Below are positions 25,580 to 37,741 of a stretch of DNA of 64,000 bases, piece after piece. This stretch comes from Mangifera indica. Taxonomy: Eukaryota; Streptophyta; Magnoliopsida; Sapindales; Anacardiaceae. A program made the position numbers and the translations under genes. How positions within the stretch are numbered: position 1 is the stretch's first letter; the number at the start of each line of letters is the position of its first letter. The DNA is taken from assembly GCF_011075055.1 (NCBI RefSeq), contig NC_058141.1, positions 18,175,639 to 18,239,638 of the forward strand. The letters are read 5' to 3'. The notes below the pieces were generated by a model, which worked only from the letters and a program-made list of their open reading frames with translations, was not told the origin of the DNA and searched no databases.

Positions 25580-26814
25580 GTAATTTATGGTGTTCCATAT
25601 TGCCTCAGGGTCATACCGAGTTGACTATATGTAAAAAACTGGCTTTTGCGGCCTTGAGATAAGCAATTTTAGAGTCAAAGTTCGTCTTCTAGTTCTTGGT
25701 TTCCTAAAATTTAAATATTTTAGTCATGCATCTCAATTCTGATTTGCAACGTGAATGTATAATTTATTAAAATTATGATCCGACGAACACGTTTGTTGAC
25801 TTTCTATTTGTTAGAGAAGAATCTCGCTCACTCTCAACTTCCAGCTTTTCTCAATCAAGCAAATCAAAATATTAATTTGAAGATCAAGTATATTACTCCT
25901 AAAAATCAGACTTCAGTACTTCCACCGTGGTCTATATCAATCAATGTGTATGTATATTACCTTCCTCTTTACTATGAGTAAACATTCAGAATGAAATGGA
26001 TAATCATGTGATTTAATGGCCATAAAATCAAACAGAAATACCTGAGTATAATCTTTTACACTTATTAAGTACATGCATAAGAGGGTGAAAAAGAAAATAA
26101 AGTAATGTTTCTCTTAAGCCTGCGTGCACGGTAATAGTAATATTTGAGTAAAGAGAAATTATATTGTTGCCCTAAAAGTAGTTTGAAATGACAATAAAGG
26201 GATTTCATGTATAAGATGACACATTAGCTAAAGCCATAACTATCCATTGGTCATTGATTACTGGCAAGAATTGAATTAAAAAGGAGTTTTATCCGCGTAA
26301 AAATCCAGCATAAGAATAAGACATGCCGTAACAGATACGCCGAGAGAACCATAATGCAACCACTGACCTAACTTTTTAATGTCATATGCCAATGACTTAC
26401 CTAACACTTCTATCAAAATTCGATGTGCTAGATCAGAATTAAGCTAACACATTAGCTTAAGCACGTCTCATTCCCTCGTCTCTTTATCTATCATCTCCTC
26501 CATTAACAACATTTAAGGTGTTTAAAAAACAACATAATTTGAAGTTTAAATAAAGTAAAACTACGGCCCACCAACTTACTTTTCATCACATCTAAATTTC
26601 TCCGATTAACACTGTAAGTAGTTTTTATCAGTGGATTAAAATACAATCACGTTTTCCAGTTGTTAATTATAAATGATGGTAAATTATCTCCAAAAACATT
26701 CATGATATTGACTTCAAAGAATGCAATCATACATCCCTTCTTTGAAATCTTTTGATGCTACACAGCTATACATGTGACTAGCAGGTGAAATCAAATACCA
26801 ACTTTCACAAATAT

Positions 26815-28790
26815 ATGGCCATTTTATTCTCCAAAACGACTATATCTCGGCATCTTTTCCGGTCAAAATGTTTGTTACTATTGGCCTTTATCGTGAGTTG
26901 CAGTCCTCCAGAAGACCCCATCAATTGTTCATCAAATAATTCCACCTGCACCATCACAAACTCTTACGGAATGTTCCCTGATCGAAGAGTATGTAAAGCA
27001 GCCAGCGTGTCATACCCTACCTCAGAACAGGAGCTCATTTCGGTAGTATCAATGGCAAAAATTGCCAAAAGGAAAATGAAAGTGGCAACACGTTTCTCTC
27101 ATAGCATTCCCAAGCTAGTTTGTCCAGATGGAGAAGATGGGTTGCTCATTAGCACCAAATATCTCAATAAGATATTGAAAATTGATGCTCAAGCATCGAC
27201 AATAACTGTAGAGAGTGGCGTGACATTGAGAGAGATAATTGAGGAGGCCAGCAAGGCCGGGCTAGCCTTGCCGCATTCACCGTACTGGTGGGGCTATCAG
27301 CACAGGAGCTCACGGGAGTTCATGGTATGGTAAGGGAAGTTCAGTTCATGATTACGCTGTTGGACTAAGAATTGTTAGTCCAGGAAGTGCAGAAGATGAA
27401 TATGCTAAGGTGACAGAGCTGAATGAGATTCATCAAGATTTTCTTGCTGCTAAAGTTTCACTAGGTGTTCTCGGAGTTTTATCTCAGGTATGTGAACGAG
27501 TTTGTGTGACTGTGCTATTGGAATATAGCTTAGATGGAATTTCGCGAAACAAACAAGATACTGAAAACTAAAAGAAATATTAATGTATAATTGATATAAT
27601 TTGTGTAGGTTACTTTGAAGTTGCAGCCCCTCTTCAAGCGATCCATCACCTATCTCATGAAGAATGATTCTGACTTAGCTGATGAAGCTGTTAGTTTTGG
27701 CAGGCAACATGAGTTTGCCGACATAATTTGGTACCCCAGTCAACGTAAGGTGATCTATAGAATTGATGACCGCGTTTCTACAAACACAACAGACAACGGT
27801 CTATATGATGCCACGGCATTCCGCTCCACCCCTACAGCTGCATTGGCAATGATCAGAACCAATGGTTAGCTCACTTTCAATCTGGTTCTACCTTTTGAAA
27901 ACTTCTGTAAAATGTAAACGCATGTTTTTCAATTTGTTTAATCAGAGGAGAAACAAGAGTTAACTCATGATGCTAATGGCAAGTGCATTGGTGCAAAGAT
28001 TGTGACTTCAACGCTAGTGAGAAGCGCATTTGGCTTAACAAATAATGGTATTATGCTTCCACTTAAAAGCAACTATATTGACATCAAATTTTAATTTTAT
28101 TATTTCAATGAATAAGTTTGTCATTACTTTGGAGTAGGTGTTCACTTTACGGGTTATCCTGTAATTGGATTTCAGAATCGTCTTCAATCGTCGGGAACTT
28201 GTCTTGATAGTCCCCAGAATGCATTGATGACAGCATGCCCTTGGGACCCTAGAATCAAGGGCGAGTTCTTCCATCAAACAACTTTCTCTATTGGATTGTC
28301 TGTCGTCAAAAACTTCATTGAAGATGTACAAAAACTAGTTGCATTGGAGCCTAAATCATCATGTGGTCTAGAGCTTTACAATGGAATTCTCATGCGCTAT
28401 GTTAAAGTTTCGAGTGCTTACCTGGGAAAACAAGAGGATGCAATAGATTTTGATATCACATATTACCGAAGCAAAGACCAAATGACTCCAAGGCTTTACG
28501 AAGATATTCTTGAAGAAATTGAACAAATGGATGCGTTCAAGTATGGTGGACTACCCCACTGGGGTAAAAATAGGAACATAGTGTTTGATGGAGTGATCAA
28601 AAAATACAAAAACGCCAGGAAATTCTTAGAGATTAAAGAGAAGTATGATTCTTTAGGGCTCATCTCTAATTTTTGGACTGACCAAGTTCTCGGATTGAAA
28701 GATAGGGTGAATGCCTATTTCTATAGACCCAGAAAATTTTTATACAAATATAAGAGTTTGTATTCTTATAAAATTTTAAAAGCTCATTAA
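26815..28790 (+). pseudogene. Decayed tandem copy of the GulLO gene
   Basis: It has the same four-exon plan as copy 1: 26815-27487, 27609-27864, 27946-28047 and 28138-28790. Exon 1 is exactly 17 bp shorter than its counterpart. The loss lies near 27294-27301, removes the TIGGLMATG part of the FAD-binding region, and shifts the frame to a TAA at 27331-27333. The rest of exon 1 continues cleanly in the correct frame. In exon 4, 72 nt (24 codons) are missing after 28712, and a 1-nt length change soon after scrambles the tail, so the Cys-rich C-terminus is lost. Splice sites and the HWGKN motif remain. I read this as a recent pseudogene. A truncated product of about 172 residues is conceivable but would lack the catalytic domain. 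Confidence 0.88.
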
Positions 28791-29554
28791 CTATTTGTGA
28801 ACGACAATAAATGATTTACATCAAATTGGGTCTGATTAAATTTTTAAGGTAACCCAACTGGATACTTCAAATATAATTTCGAGTCTGAATCATAAATTGG
28901 TTTCTATTTCGAATATGAGGGAACTGACCCGTCTTAGTTCCCTTACTTTTGGAACCAGAACCCATCCTATTGCATCAGACATCCGATGGTTCCAATTTTT
29001 CTTGATTTCTTTGCTCAGCCTTTTCTGCATGTACTTTATTGTTGGTATGTGTACAAGAAAATTTAAAAATCAGAAGTTACCTTTTTAAACAACTTTAATA
29101 AGAAATTATCGTATTATATGCTTAGCTGTTATAAAAATTAACAATAAAATTATGTTTATAATTCTTATATATAAATAATAATCTATTTTTATATAATAAA
29201 ATATTATTTTATTTTTAATTTTTAATTATCTAATTATATAATAATACATTATTATTTATATATAAAATTATACATATAATACTATTAAAAAATTAATGTT
29301 GTTGTTCATGGTGATAGATTGTTGTTAAATCAGTGTTCTGAAAAATTTTATATTGTTGGAATAAAAAGAAAAAAGAAAAGCAACATATTTTATTTTGTAA
29401 AATTCATTTATTTTTGGGTGTGATATCTGGGTTACCGGGTAAATTAATTTAAGTCTCTGGCCCATTATGTATAAATATAATGACGTGGTTGAATTTGATT
29501 AGTGTGTTTGTGGAAAGAATCTAGACCCGTTCACAGAATATTATCACTTCCCTA
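28791..29554. other. Spacer between GulLO copy 2 and LIF2-like gene
   Basis: AT-rich, with no coding region. An exact 18-bp inverted repeat (29165-29182 and 29248-29265, 65-bp spacer) could be a small MITE or chance in AT-rich DNA. Confidence 0.5.
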
Positions 29555-30804
29555 ATTAGGGTGTTTGGAAAGAAAACACCTCTTCGGGCTCGTCGGATAA
29601 AATTACACAGAAATTTCGACTCCAGACCAGAGAAACAGAAAACAGAAACAGAGAAAGCAAAACCAATAGACCCCCAAAGGAATCTCAACCCACAAAACAC
29701 AAAAACATTTACTGGTATGCCAAATATCTCACTTATTTACTGCTGTTATCAGCTATATCATTCTGTTTCTATTTCTATTTCATTTCATGTCTGTCACACT
29801 CGCGCCAAAAAAAAGCCTCATTTGTTGAGATGACTCCCAACCAATTTTCGGAGCTTGTTCATTTGATTCGGATAATTACTTGCAGTGCAATCCAAATCCA
29901 ATATGTAAATGACATAGGTTTAGGGTTACTTGCTGTCGGCACACGGCTCCGCTTGAACTCGGATTTAGGGTTTAATATGTGTGACTGTTTCATTGTAAAT
30001 GTTAAAATTGTGGGGATAAATAAATACCTGGGATCAAATCGATTGTGATTGGTAATTTAGATCAAGTGTGATGAGTTGTGCCGCATTATTTCGAAATTCA
30101 GGATTTTCTCATCATTTGTTTTTTTTTTTTTTACATTTTATAAGGGAATCATTAAAATAATATACCATTATAATTACTGGAAATTTTTTTAAAAAAGAAA
30201 TTTGGCCTCATCTTGTTTTTAAATCTAGCGTTTCAAAAATTGTAAAAACCAAAACTTGACTTAGTCTTAGTGCTTTGGGGCTGGTTGGAGTGGAGTTGAT
30301 GTTTGGTTCGTATTTTCTCTTGGGAAGCAACAGATGGAATTCAAATGATCTTGTTTCTCTCTTTTTTAATTTTCTCTGTCCAATGCTTCTAAGAAGCTAA
30401 TCTGAGCCGTAGGATACTAGGAAGCACTGGTCAGTGCTAGGAAGGAACTGCTGGTTATGCAAAAATAATGATAATACTTTTTATGTTTGCAAGTCCTTTG
30501 GGTGTTTAATTTTATTTTCCCCATTTATCTGAAAAGGGGGATAAAGAAGATAAGAAAAATCTTCTAATTGCTTTTCTTGTAAATTTAGCTGAGTATTACT
30601 CTGTGATAATGTCAATGTATATCCAAGATAGTGGTTGGATATCCATTTCTTATACATGGTCAAAAAATATATATATATATTGTGCATGATGCACATTCTT
30701 GCCGGCTGCATGCATTTTCCATAATAATCATGGAAGCTTGAAGATGATTTCGGTGCTGTTCAGGCACTGTTATTGGGTTGTAAGATCTGAGACGTGAAAC
30801 AGTC
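29555..30804 (+). other. Probable 5' leader of the LIF2-like gene with a ~1-kb intron
   Basis: A purine-rich, less AT-rich segment (about 29560-29714) ends at a good donor (ACTG then GTATGC at 29715). An acceptor TTCAG at 30759-30763 lies 41 bp before the start codon. An untranslated leader intron 29715-30763 is the simplest reading. It is inferred from composition and splice motifs only. Confidence 0.5.
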
Positions 30805-33650
30805 ATGGCCGAGAGCGCTGAAGTTGATGAGCGGGTGGATCTTGATGAGGAAAATTACATGGAAGAGATGGATGATGATGTCGAAGAGCAGCTAGATGGT
30901 GATGGAGAAGATGAAGGTGGAGATGGAAATGTTGAAGAATATGATTACTCAAAAACTGGGGTTGGTGAGAAAGCTCAATCCACAGATGCAAATAGAAGCC
31001 ACAATGATTCTGAACATGCAGAAGAGGAAGAGAAGCCCACTACTTCCATCAGTGAAGAGGAGAAAGAGAAGCATGACCAACTTCTTGCCCTTCCTCCTCA
31101 TGGTTCTGAAATTTTTATTGGTGGGCTTCCAAAGGATGCATTGGAAGAGGACCTGAGGGATTTGTGTGAACCAATAGGTCAAGTTTTTGAGGTCAGTGAA
31201 GTTATGATTTGTTCTGCGGCAGTTAATCACTTTAATTTTCATTGTCATGTTCCTCATGGATGTTATTTTGAATGCTTTTACAGGTGAGGATTATGAAAGA
31301 CAAAGACAGTGGAGAAAGCAAGGGTTTTGCTTTTGTAGCATTCAGATCAAAAGAGGTTGCAAAAAAGGCCATTGAAGAGTTACAAAGTAAAGAATTTAAG
31401 GTGATTTGATGCTTCTCACAATTTTACATGTCTCTAGGAATTTTTTAGATGTCAGGATGATTTGGTTCTGTGACAATTTCTTCAATTCCTCTTTTACACC
31501 ATTCTTATCGGTATATTCTTCTTTATAAATATCATCTCTGCAGGGTAAAGTATTAAGGTGTTCCCTGTCAGAAAATAAGAACAGATTATTTATTGGTAAT
31601 GTTCCAAAGAGCTGGACCGAGGATGAGTTCAGAAAAGTAATCGAGAATGTTGGTCCTGGAGTTGACAATATTGAGCTTATAAAGGTGAAATTTTGAATTA
31701 ATCAATGCTTTTACCTTGCAAAGGTGAAGTTCAAATTGTTAACGTTGCTAATTCTTATTGTCTTCTTCTATACAGGATCCTCAAAATCCTTCACGCAACC
31801 GTGGTTTTGCATTCGTTTTGTATTACAATAATGCGTGCGCTGATTATTCAAGGCAGAAAATGGCAAGTGCAAACTTTAAGCTAGATGGCAATACCCCAAC
31901 TGTCACTTGGGCTGATCCAAAGAGCACACCTGATCACTCTGCAGCTGCTGCACAGGTAAGGTCCAAGGGAATTAAAATAAATCGTCTCAAGCTTGTATGG
32001 TTGCTATCTTACTTTTTCATGATATCTATATAAATTAGGGAAATTTCTTGCATACTGCTGGTGTTTCATACTTTCATACTTTCAGTCTTTGAAATTTAGC
32101 CCAGCAAATAGGTGGAATTAAAAGATGTAAAAGAAATTCTGTATTAGAAGATCGATTATATACTTTACTTATTGACATCATTATGTGCCAGAGAGTAATA
32201 GTTCATTTTTATCTCTGTCGTCTTCTGTAAAATAAGAAGCTGAAGGAAGGGTAGTTTATCTTTGTCCATAATCTACATCCTGATGTAATGATATTTGATA
32301 ACAAAGAATATGTATGTATGGATCATGTGGTTTAGTTGCATGCTAAGTGGTTTTAGCTACTACAATTATAGCGAATTGCATACTGGTGAGTTCAACTTTA
32401 CACTAATTGGTGAAATTGTGAGCCTATGTGTTTGAAAATCTTGTGAGACCATATTTTGCTTCACTACTTACATGATATCATATGGTTGTAAGATGGTGGT
32501 CTAACGCCGTGTACATGTTTATTAACAGGTGAAGGCACTTTATGTGAAAAATATACCTGAAAACACTTCTACTGAGCAACTAAAAGAACTATTCCAGCGC
32601 CATGGGGAAGTGACAAAAGTTGTTATGCCCCCTGGAAAGTCTGGTAAACGGGATTTTGGCTTCGTCCATTATGCTGAAAGGTCCAGTGCACTAAAGGCTG
32701 TTAAAGAAACAGAGAAATATGAAATTGATGGTAATTGTCTAACACATTCACCCAGTTTTGTTTTGTAGAACTAGGGAAACTCAGTGATGAAACTTGTAAG
32801 AATCTTCAACTTAAATTTATTTAAGTACATGTCAATTATAATATTTAAAAAGAAAAAAAATTACAAAAAACAAAAATGTCCTCTATATTTGTTATCATGC
32901 ATTTGTGCTGCTTTTCCTGGTGCTAGTTATAAGAATTGGGTGTGATTTTTCATCTTCAAAATAGTGTCTTAAAATGATGTATTTGCATATTTTAAGAACA
33001 TTCCAGAGTAACGAAGGTTTTTTGTGTTTGCCTAAAATAATATGTTGAATGGACTTGAACTGTAGGCCAATTGTTGGAGGTTGTCCTTGCAAAGCCTCAG
33101 GCTGATAAAAAACCTGAAGGGGTTTATCCCTATAATGCTGGGGTTCATTCAACCCATCTACCTCAGAGTGGGTATGGTGGCTTTGCTGGGAACCTGTATG
33201 GTTCTGTGGGTGGTGGATTTGGTGTTGCTGGTGCTTTCCAACAGGTATTTAGGCGTAGCTGGTATTTTATTTCTTTTTTATAGGAATCTTGATTGGTCAA
33301 ACTGATCTTACAATTTTTCATGCATGAATAGCCTATGATATATGGTAGGGGACCCATGCCCGCTGGGATGCATATGGTGCCAATGGTCTTACCAGATGGT
33401 CGAATCGGCTATGTTCTGTAAGCTGCTATCTCAAAGTTGTATATATAAAAAAAAATTAACACCTGGAACTATGAAAATATTTTTGACCTTTGCTTTTGCT
33501 ATTTGGGGATTGTGCAGGCAGCAGCCCGGAGTACAAATGACACCTCCTCGGCCTCGGAGAGTTGAAAGGAGCAATGGCCCAGGTGGACATGGTGGACGCG
33601 GTGGAAGTGGTGATGATAGCAACCGTGGCAGAAGATATCGACCCTATTAG
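30805..33650 (+). CDS. LIF2: Three-RRM hnRNP R/Q-like RNA-binding protein (LIF2 type)
   Basis: Eight exons, 30805-31191, 31284-31400, 31544-31684, 31776-31955, 32529-32730, 33066-33244, 33332-33417 and 33518-33650, give 474 residues with consistent phases. An acidic N-terminus (residues 1-90) precedes three RRMs: RRM1 about 102-178 (EIFIGGLP and KGFAFVAF), RRM2 about 182-262 (RLFIGNVP and RGFAFVLY) and RRM3 about 277-353 (ALYVKNIP and RDFGFVHY). The tail is Gly/Tyr-rich and ends in an RGG-like segment (GGHGGRGGSGDDSNRGRR). The exon that ends inside RRM3 and the long intron before it are retained. LIF2 is a nuclear partner of the Polycomb protein LHP1 that affects flowering and stress gene transcription. 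The acidic start plus three RRMs and the adjacent PAT12/GIF/IQD genes support LIF2 over other hnRNPs. Confidence 0.92.
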
Positions 33651-34704
33651 TAGGAAAGTGTAGGAACATGCAATTTTTCAGGAAATCAGAGTACATTGTA
33701 GATGGATGACTATTTAAAATAACAAATTCGTTTCTCCCATGTTTCACCCCAATCCTTATTGGCTCTTTTTCCTGGACATTCTTTCCTTCTCTTGGACCCA
33801 GCCTCTTATGACAGGAGAATGAAGGAGGAAAAGGATCTTAAGAAGTCAGGAAAGTAGGTGCCTCATAACATAAATGTGCAGGAGATGACTTATAGTTGAG
33901 TAATTTTTTCACATCTAATTTTGTTTCTTGGTATTGTTTTATCTGCTCCCAGATAGCTTGTGTTTGAGTTTTACAACCTTTATTCCACATGCAAGTGCAA
34001 CTTTGGCTCTATACACATCACTCCTTTTCTTCTTGCAGGGTAGGGTTATTTCTTAAAATAAATACTACATTTGGTGGTTGTGAAGTTGGTGAAGATTAGG
34101 TAATTACCCAATCCCATACGCTTCTATATGTTTGGTAGGAACTTTGATATCAAGGATCCATAATTTAACTTAACAGATTTCTTATAAAACCTTTACATTC
34201 ATCGCTTAAAAGTACCTTTTTTTCTTTTTCTTTTTTGTCAAGATTGTTTTTGTATGTGATGATTGAAACAGTGATAACAAATAGCATTGCTTGGACCGAA
34301 AATAAAATCTAGAAAATTATATGCCGATAATCAAAATTAACTCACTGGAATTGAATATTGTTAAATAATCTGTGTCGATAAATTTTCTTGCAATCAATAC
34401 ATTTAAATGAAAAACTTGAGAAATGTTTTCCAATGGCAACAAGACTCGGAGCGATGGTATCAACTATAGCTGGTTACTTGCCTGTACTTCTTTTTTCAAC
34501 ATAAATTTCTCTGAACACAAACCAAGGAGACTGTTTTCTCAATGAAAAAACTCCGTTTACAGGAAGTAATGAAATTCCAAAATTATTGTATAGCAAACAA
34601 AACACAAACGAAAGACAGACACAGAAGAAAAATAAATGAAATTGAATATCAACAAAAGAGAATGTGAAGGGGTAAGGATATGGACATGGACATGGATAAA
34701 TGAG
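33651..34704. other. 3' flank between two convergent genes
   Basis: This is the 3' untranslated region of the LIF2-like gene (probably to about 34250) and the 3' flank of the minus-strand gene ending at 34705. No further coding sequence is seen. Confidence 0.6.
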
Positions 34705-35154
34705 TTAAATCTCTGACAGTTCCTGCAATCGCTTTTCCAATTCATTCAACTTAACACTCCACTCACTCTTTATATCCAATGGTTTCACATTACTATAATC
34801 CACATCATGATCATCAACATCTGCGTCTTCTTTGTCGCTTCCAGTTCCTGCCGACTTTAATTCCCTTCTTTTCTTGTGCTTCTTTTTCTTCTGTACAGCC
34901 GCTCTTTGTAAAGCCCAAAGCACGTCTGACCCACTTAATTGATTTCCCTCTCCCTGTTTCTGTTTTTGCCGGTTTGAGATCGAATTAGTGTTAGATATCA
35001 CCTCATCGGAATTCGTCGTCGTTAAGAAGATGTGACCTAATCCACCGACGCCGTCGTTTTGGGACCGCGCGAGAGTCACCACTGGACATCGGGAAAACGG
35101 TAGCCTTTGGTTGGGGAAGCAAACTGTGGCTGGGAGTGGGACGACGGCCCACAT
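34705..35154 (-). CDS. Uncharacterised basic 149-residue protein, possibly organelle-targeted
   Basis: A single exon with ATG at 35154 and stop at 34705-34707. I do not recognise the family. The first 33 residues have no acidic residue and are rich in Arg, Ser, Thr and hydrophobics, compatible with a chloroplast or mitochondrial transit peptide. The middle holds SGSDVLWALQRAA followed by a Lys/Arg cluster (QKKKKHKKRRELK) that could be a nuclear signal or an RNA-contact patch. An acidic stretch (DKEDADVDDHDVD) and a C-terminal amphipathic segment (WSVKLNELEKRLQELSEI), a likely short coiled coil, complete it. Base composition is clearly more GC-rich than the flanks, which supports real coding. 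It is tail-to-tail with the LIF2-like gene. Confidence 0.72.
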   Translation of the reverse strand: MWAVVPLPATVCFPNQRLPFSRCPVVTLARSQNDGVGGLGHIFLTTTNSDEVISNTNSISNRQKQKQGEGNQLSGSDVLWALQRAAVQKKKKHKKRRELKSAGTGSDKEDADVDDHDVDYSNVKPLDIKSEWSVKLNELEKRLQELSEI

Positions 35155-36706
35155 CTTTTTGTTGTCTCACAAGTCACACCTCTTCTTCATCTTTGAAATT
35201 CAATAATATATTATTTAAGTGAATGGCTTAGCATGACTTGTTTATATTTATTAAAATTTAACTTACATAAATATGACAAAAATAAGATTAATTAATTAAT
35301 TAAGCTGACCAAATTTTGGGATCAGGGATATATTAAATTGAGCAATTATTTAAAAGATACAAAACCTAAATTTAAATACCAAAATATCCCCAACACTTTT
35401 TTATGACCCAATGTTTTATACAAACCAACATTATAATCAATGCTTACAAAGATTCAAAATTCTAATTTTCATATATTCACTTAAATCTCAATGTCGTGGC
35501 TTCAAAATCAAGGGAGGAAGTTCGTTATATTCAGATATTTATATAAATATTAACTTAAAATTCTATTTATTCAATGGTTATGTATTATGTTATAATGTAT
35601 CGAAATTGTTCAATAAATTTAAAGTGTATTAAAAAATTAAGAATGATATAAAAGGCTAAATGATACTTTTCGATAGAAAAACATTAGGGTTTAGTTGATA
35701 TTTTACACATATGGGGGTCAACATATATTTTACACTATTTTGAAAATTAGATCGGACCGATCAAGTCAACCGGTTGAACCGAAAACCAACGTCAAGTCCA
35801 GTCTTGTTAACATTAAAAAATTGTTTACTTGTTAACTCGGTCAAACTTGATCAAAACTGATTAAAACTAGTAGAACATGATTTAACAAAAATTTAGGATA
35901 TTTTTAGAAATTTTAATTATTTTTGAGTAATTTGATTATTTCATTTTAAACTGAATAAATTTCTAAAAGTCTATAAGAAAAATATAAGTTCAAAAATAAA
36001 ATTAAAAAAAAACATTTTATATCTATTAAAATGTCTTCTAAAAGCAATAATTTACAAAATTATATTTTTTTCTGTATCATAAGATAAAGATTTTTTTCAT
36101 CTAATTGTTTCATTGGAATCGAATAAATAATTATCACTCCATAGAAATGATATGTTCTAATCTTTATAGGTTTGAATATCATAATTGATTTTTTTTAATA
36201 AATTTTTAAGTAAAATATGTTAATTAATACGATATTATTTAAAAAATTCATTATAATTTAATAATAAATTGAATCGATCTATTCTCGATCGAACTAAGAA
36301 CCAGTAAGATAATTAATTCGATCATCACTTTAGTTTCTAAAACATTAATATTTTACATATGGGTTCATTCATAATTTTCAATACTCATGTCAAATATGAA
36401 AAACACAACCGTCAGAAACTTTTATTGAAATCTATGCAAAAATGGTATGTCTTTATATTAAAAGCAACAAACCTACGAATTTAAGGCTGATTTATACGTA
36501 GATAACTTCGCCCAAATCTAATAAATTATTCATATCTATATAACTTATACAAAGTTGGTCAATTTTGTATATATCCTTTTAAATTTAGTTATTTTAATTA
36601 ATTAGCAAAAAAAATTATTATTACCTGCTGGTAAAATCATGAGTCATGAATGCATTTTTATGCATTGATTGTTATTTTTTTAATATTATTTAATGTACTA
36701 TATGGC

Positions 36707-36744
<38 letters not shown>

Positions 36745-36881
36745 GGCTCTCCCAATCCCATACATATGTATCTCTATTTTCAAACCACACTTTGTTGGGC
36801 AATTTGCACATCACATTCTTTACGGATAGGAGGATAGGCCAAGAGACCTATTTCTACACATATATCTGTATCCCATTATAG
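35155..36881. other. Intergenic, no gene seen
   Basis: Very AT-rich spacer with an (ATT)n tract at 36707-36742. Stretches with repeated ACCGGTT/GAACCGA words (35750-35790, 36270-36300) look like old dispersed repeat, but I cannot define ends. Confidence 0.5.
36707..36742. repeat. (ATT)n microsatellite
   Basis: About twelve ATT units. Confidence 0.95.
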
Positions 36882-37741
36882 GGAAAACTTAAAGTGATTT
36901 CTTTTAATTTTTAAAAACTCAAACATTTATCTATGAGTAAAATTTTATTTAAAAACTCAATTAAAATTAAAAATAAAACCATCATTTAACAAAAAAATTA
37001 TTATATTTTTCTCCTTAAGTTTTAAAAATTAACAACTTCATTTCTGTTTAAAGTTTATAAATTTTGAAAAATAACATTTGCCTCCCCCTCCCCCCCTCCC
37101 CCCCAAACTTATAGTTTTCTTCCTCCCACTCTAGCCATCATCTCCAACAAACGACAACCAATCTTTCTTCCTCTAGGTGATGCCTCTAGATCCAAAGCCC
37201 CTGGATAATGTCTAGATTGAAAAATTCAGTCATTCTTCATCTAGACAACGAAAGCGTTATCTAGATGACGACAACACCTTGGTCTCATAGTCGTCATCTG
37301 GGACAACACTCGTTGTCTAAACAAAGAGCTCCTTCGTCTAAATTTTTTGATCCAAATGAAGGACTTTTGGATTTCATCCCGGAGAAAAGGGCTTTGAACT
37401 GAGACATATTATTAGAAGAAAAAAAGACTGGTCATCATTAATCGAAAATAGTGACAAGAGTGGAGAGGAAGAAAACCCTAAGTTTTTTTTTTTGGGAATG
37501 CTACTTTTCAAAGCTTGAAAACTTTAAGAAATAGTGAAATTATTAGTTTTTAAAACTTAGGAAGAAAAATATAATAAATTTTATATTTTTTTAATTTTTT
37601 TTATTAAATGATGACTTTACTTTTAATTATAATTAATTTTTTTAATGAAATTTTGCTCATGGATAAATATTTAGATTTTCGAAAATTAAAAAGGATCACT
37701 TTGAATTTTCGCTATACCTTCGATCGGAGCAAGTCTTTTGG
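36882..37741. mobile_element. Left-truncated Mutator-like element (36.9 kb copy)
   Basis: The right end GGAGCAAGTCTTTTGGC (to 37741), reverse-complemented, gives the shared terminus GCCAAAAGACTTGCTCC. From about 36882 the left arm matches the inverted right arm for more than 150 bp (both contain AAAGTGAT, then ACTCAAA/ATCTAAA, then ATCATTTAA). The outermost ~45 bp of the left arm are missing, so no target duplication can be read. The core carries CATCTAGA/TCTAGATG dyads. Confidence 0.65.

Larger units (their letters stand above)
24239..26814. other. Spacer between GulLO copies
   Basis: This holds the 3' flank of copy 1, then the repeated upstream segment of copy 2 from about 24801, with a probable MITE at 25090-25576 inserted in it. 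There is no independent gene. Near 26670-26735 short stretches resemble the copy-1 promoter region near 21550-21600. Confidence 0.55.

Noticed and set aside
27301..27333. Treating the GulLO copy-2 frame break as a short intron or alternative exon
   Set aside because: There is no GT-AG pair that restores frame. The 17-bp difference from copy 1 is a simple deletion.
28897..29088. Possible small gene after GulLO copy 2
   Set aside because: No domain, no supporting composition, and it lies in the flank of a pseudogene.
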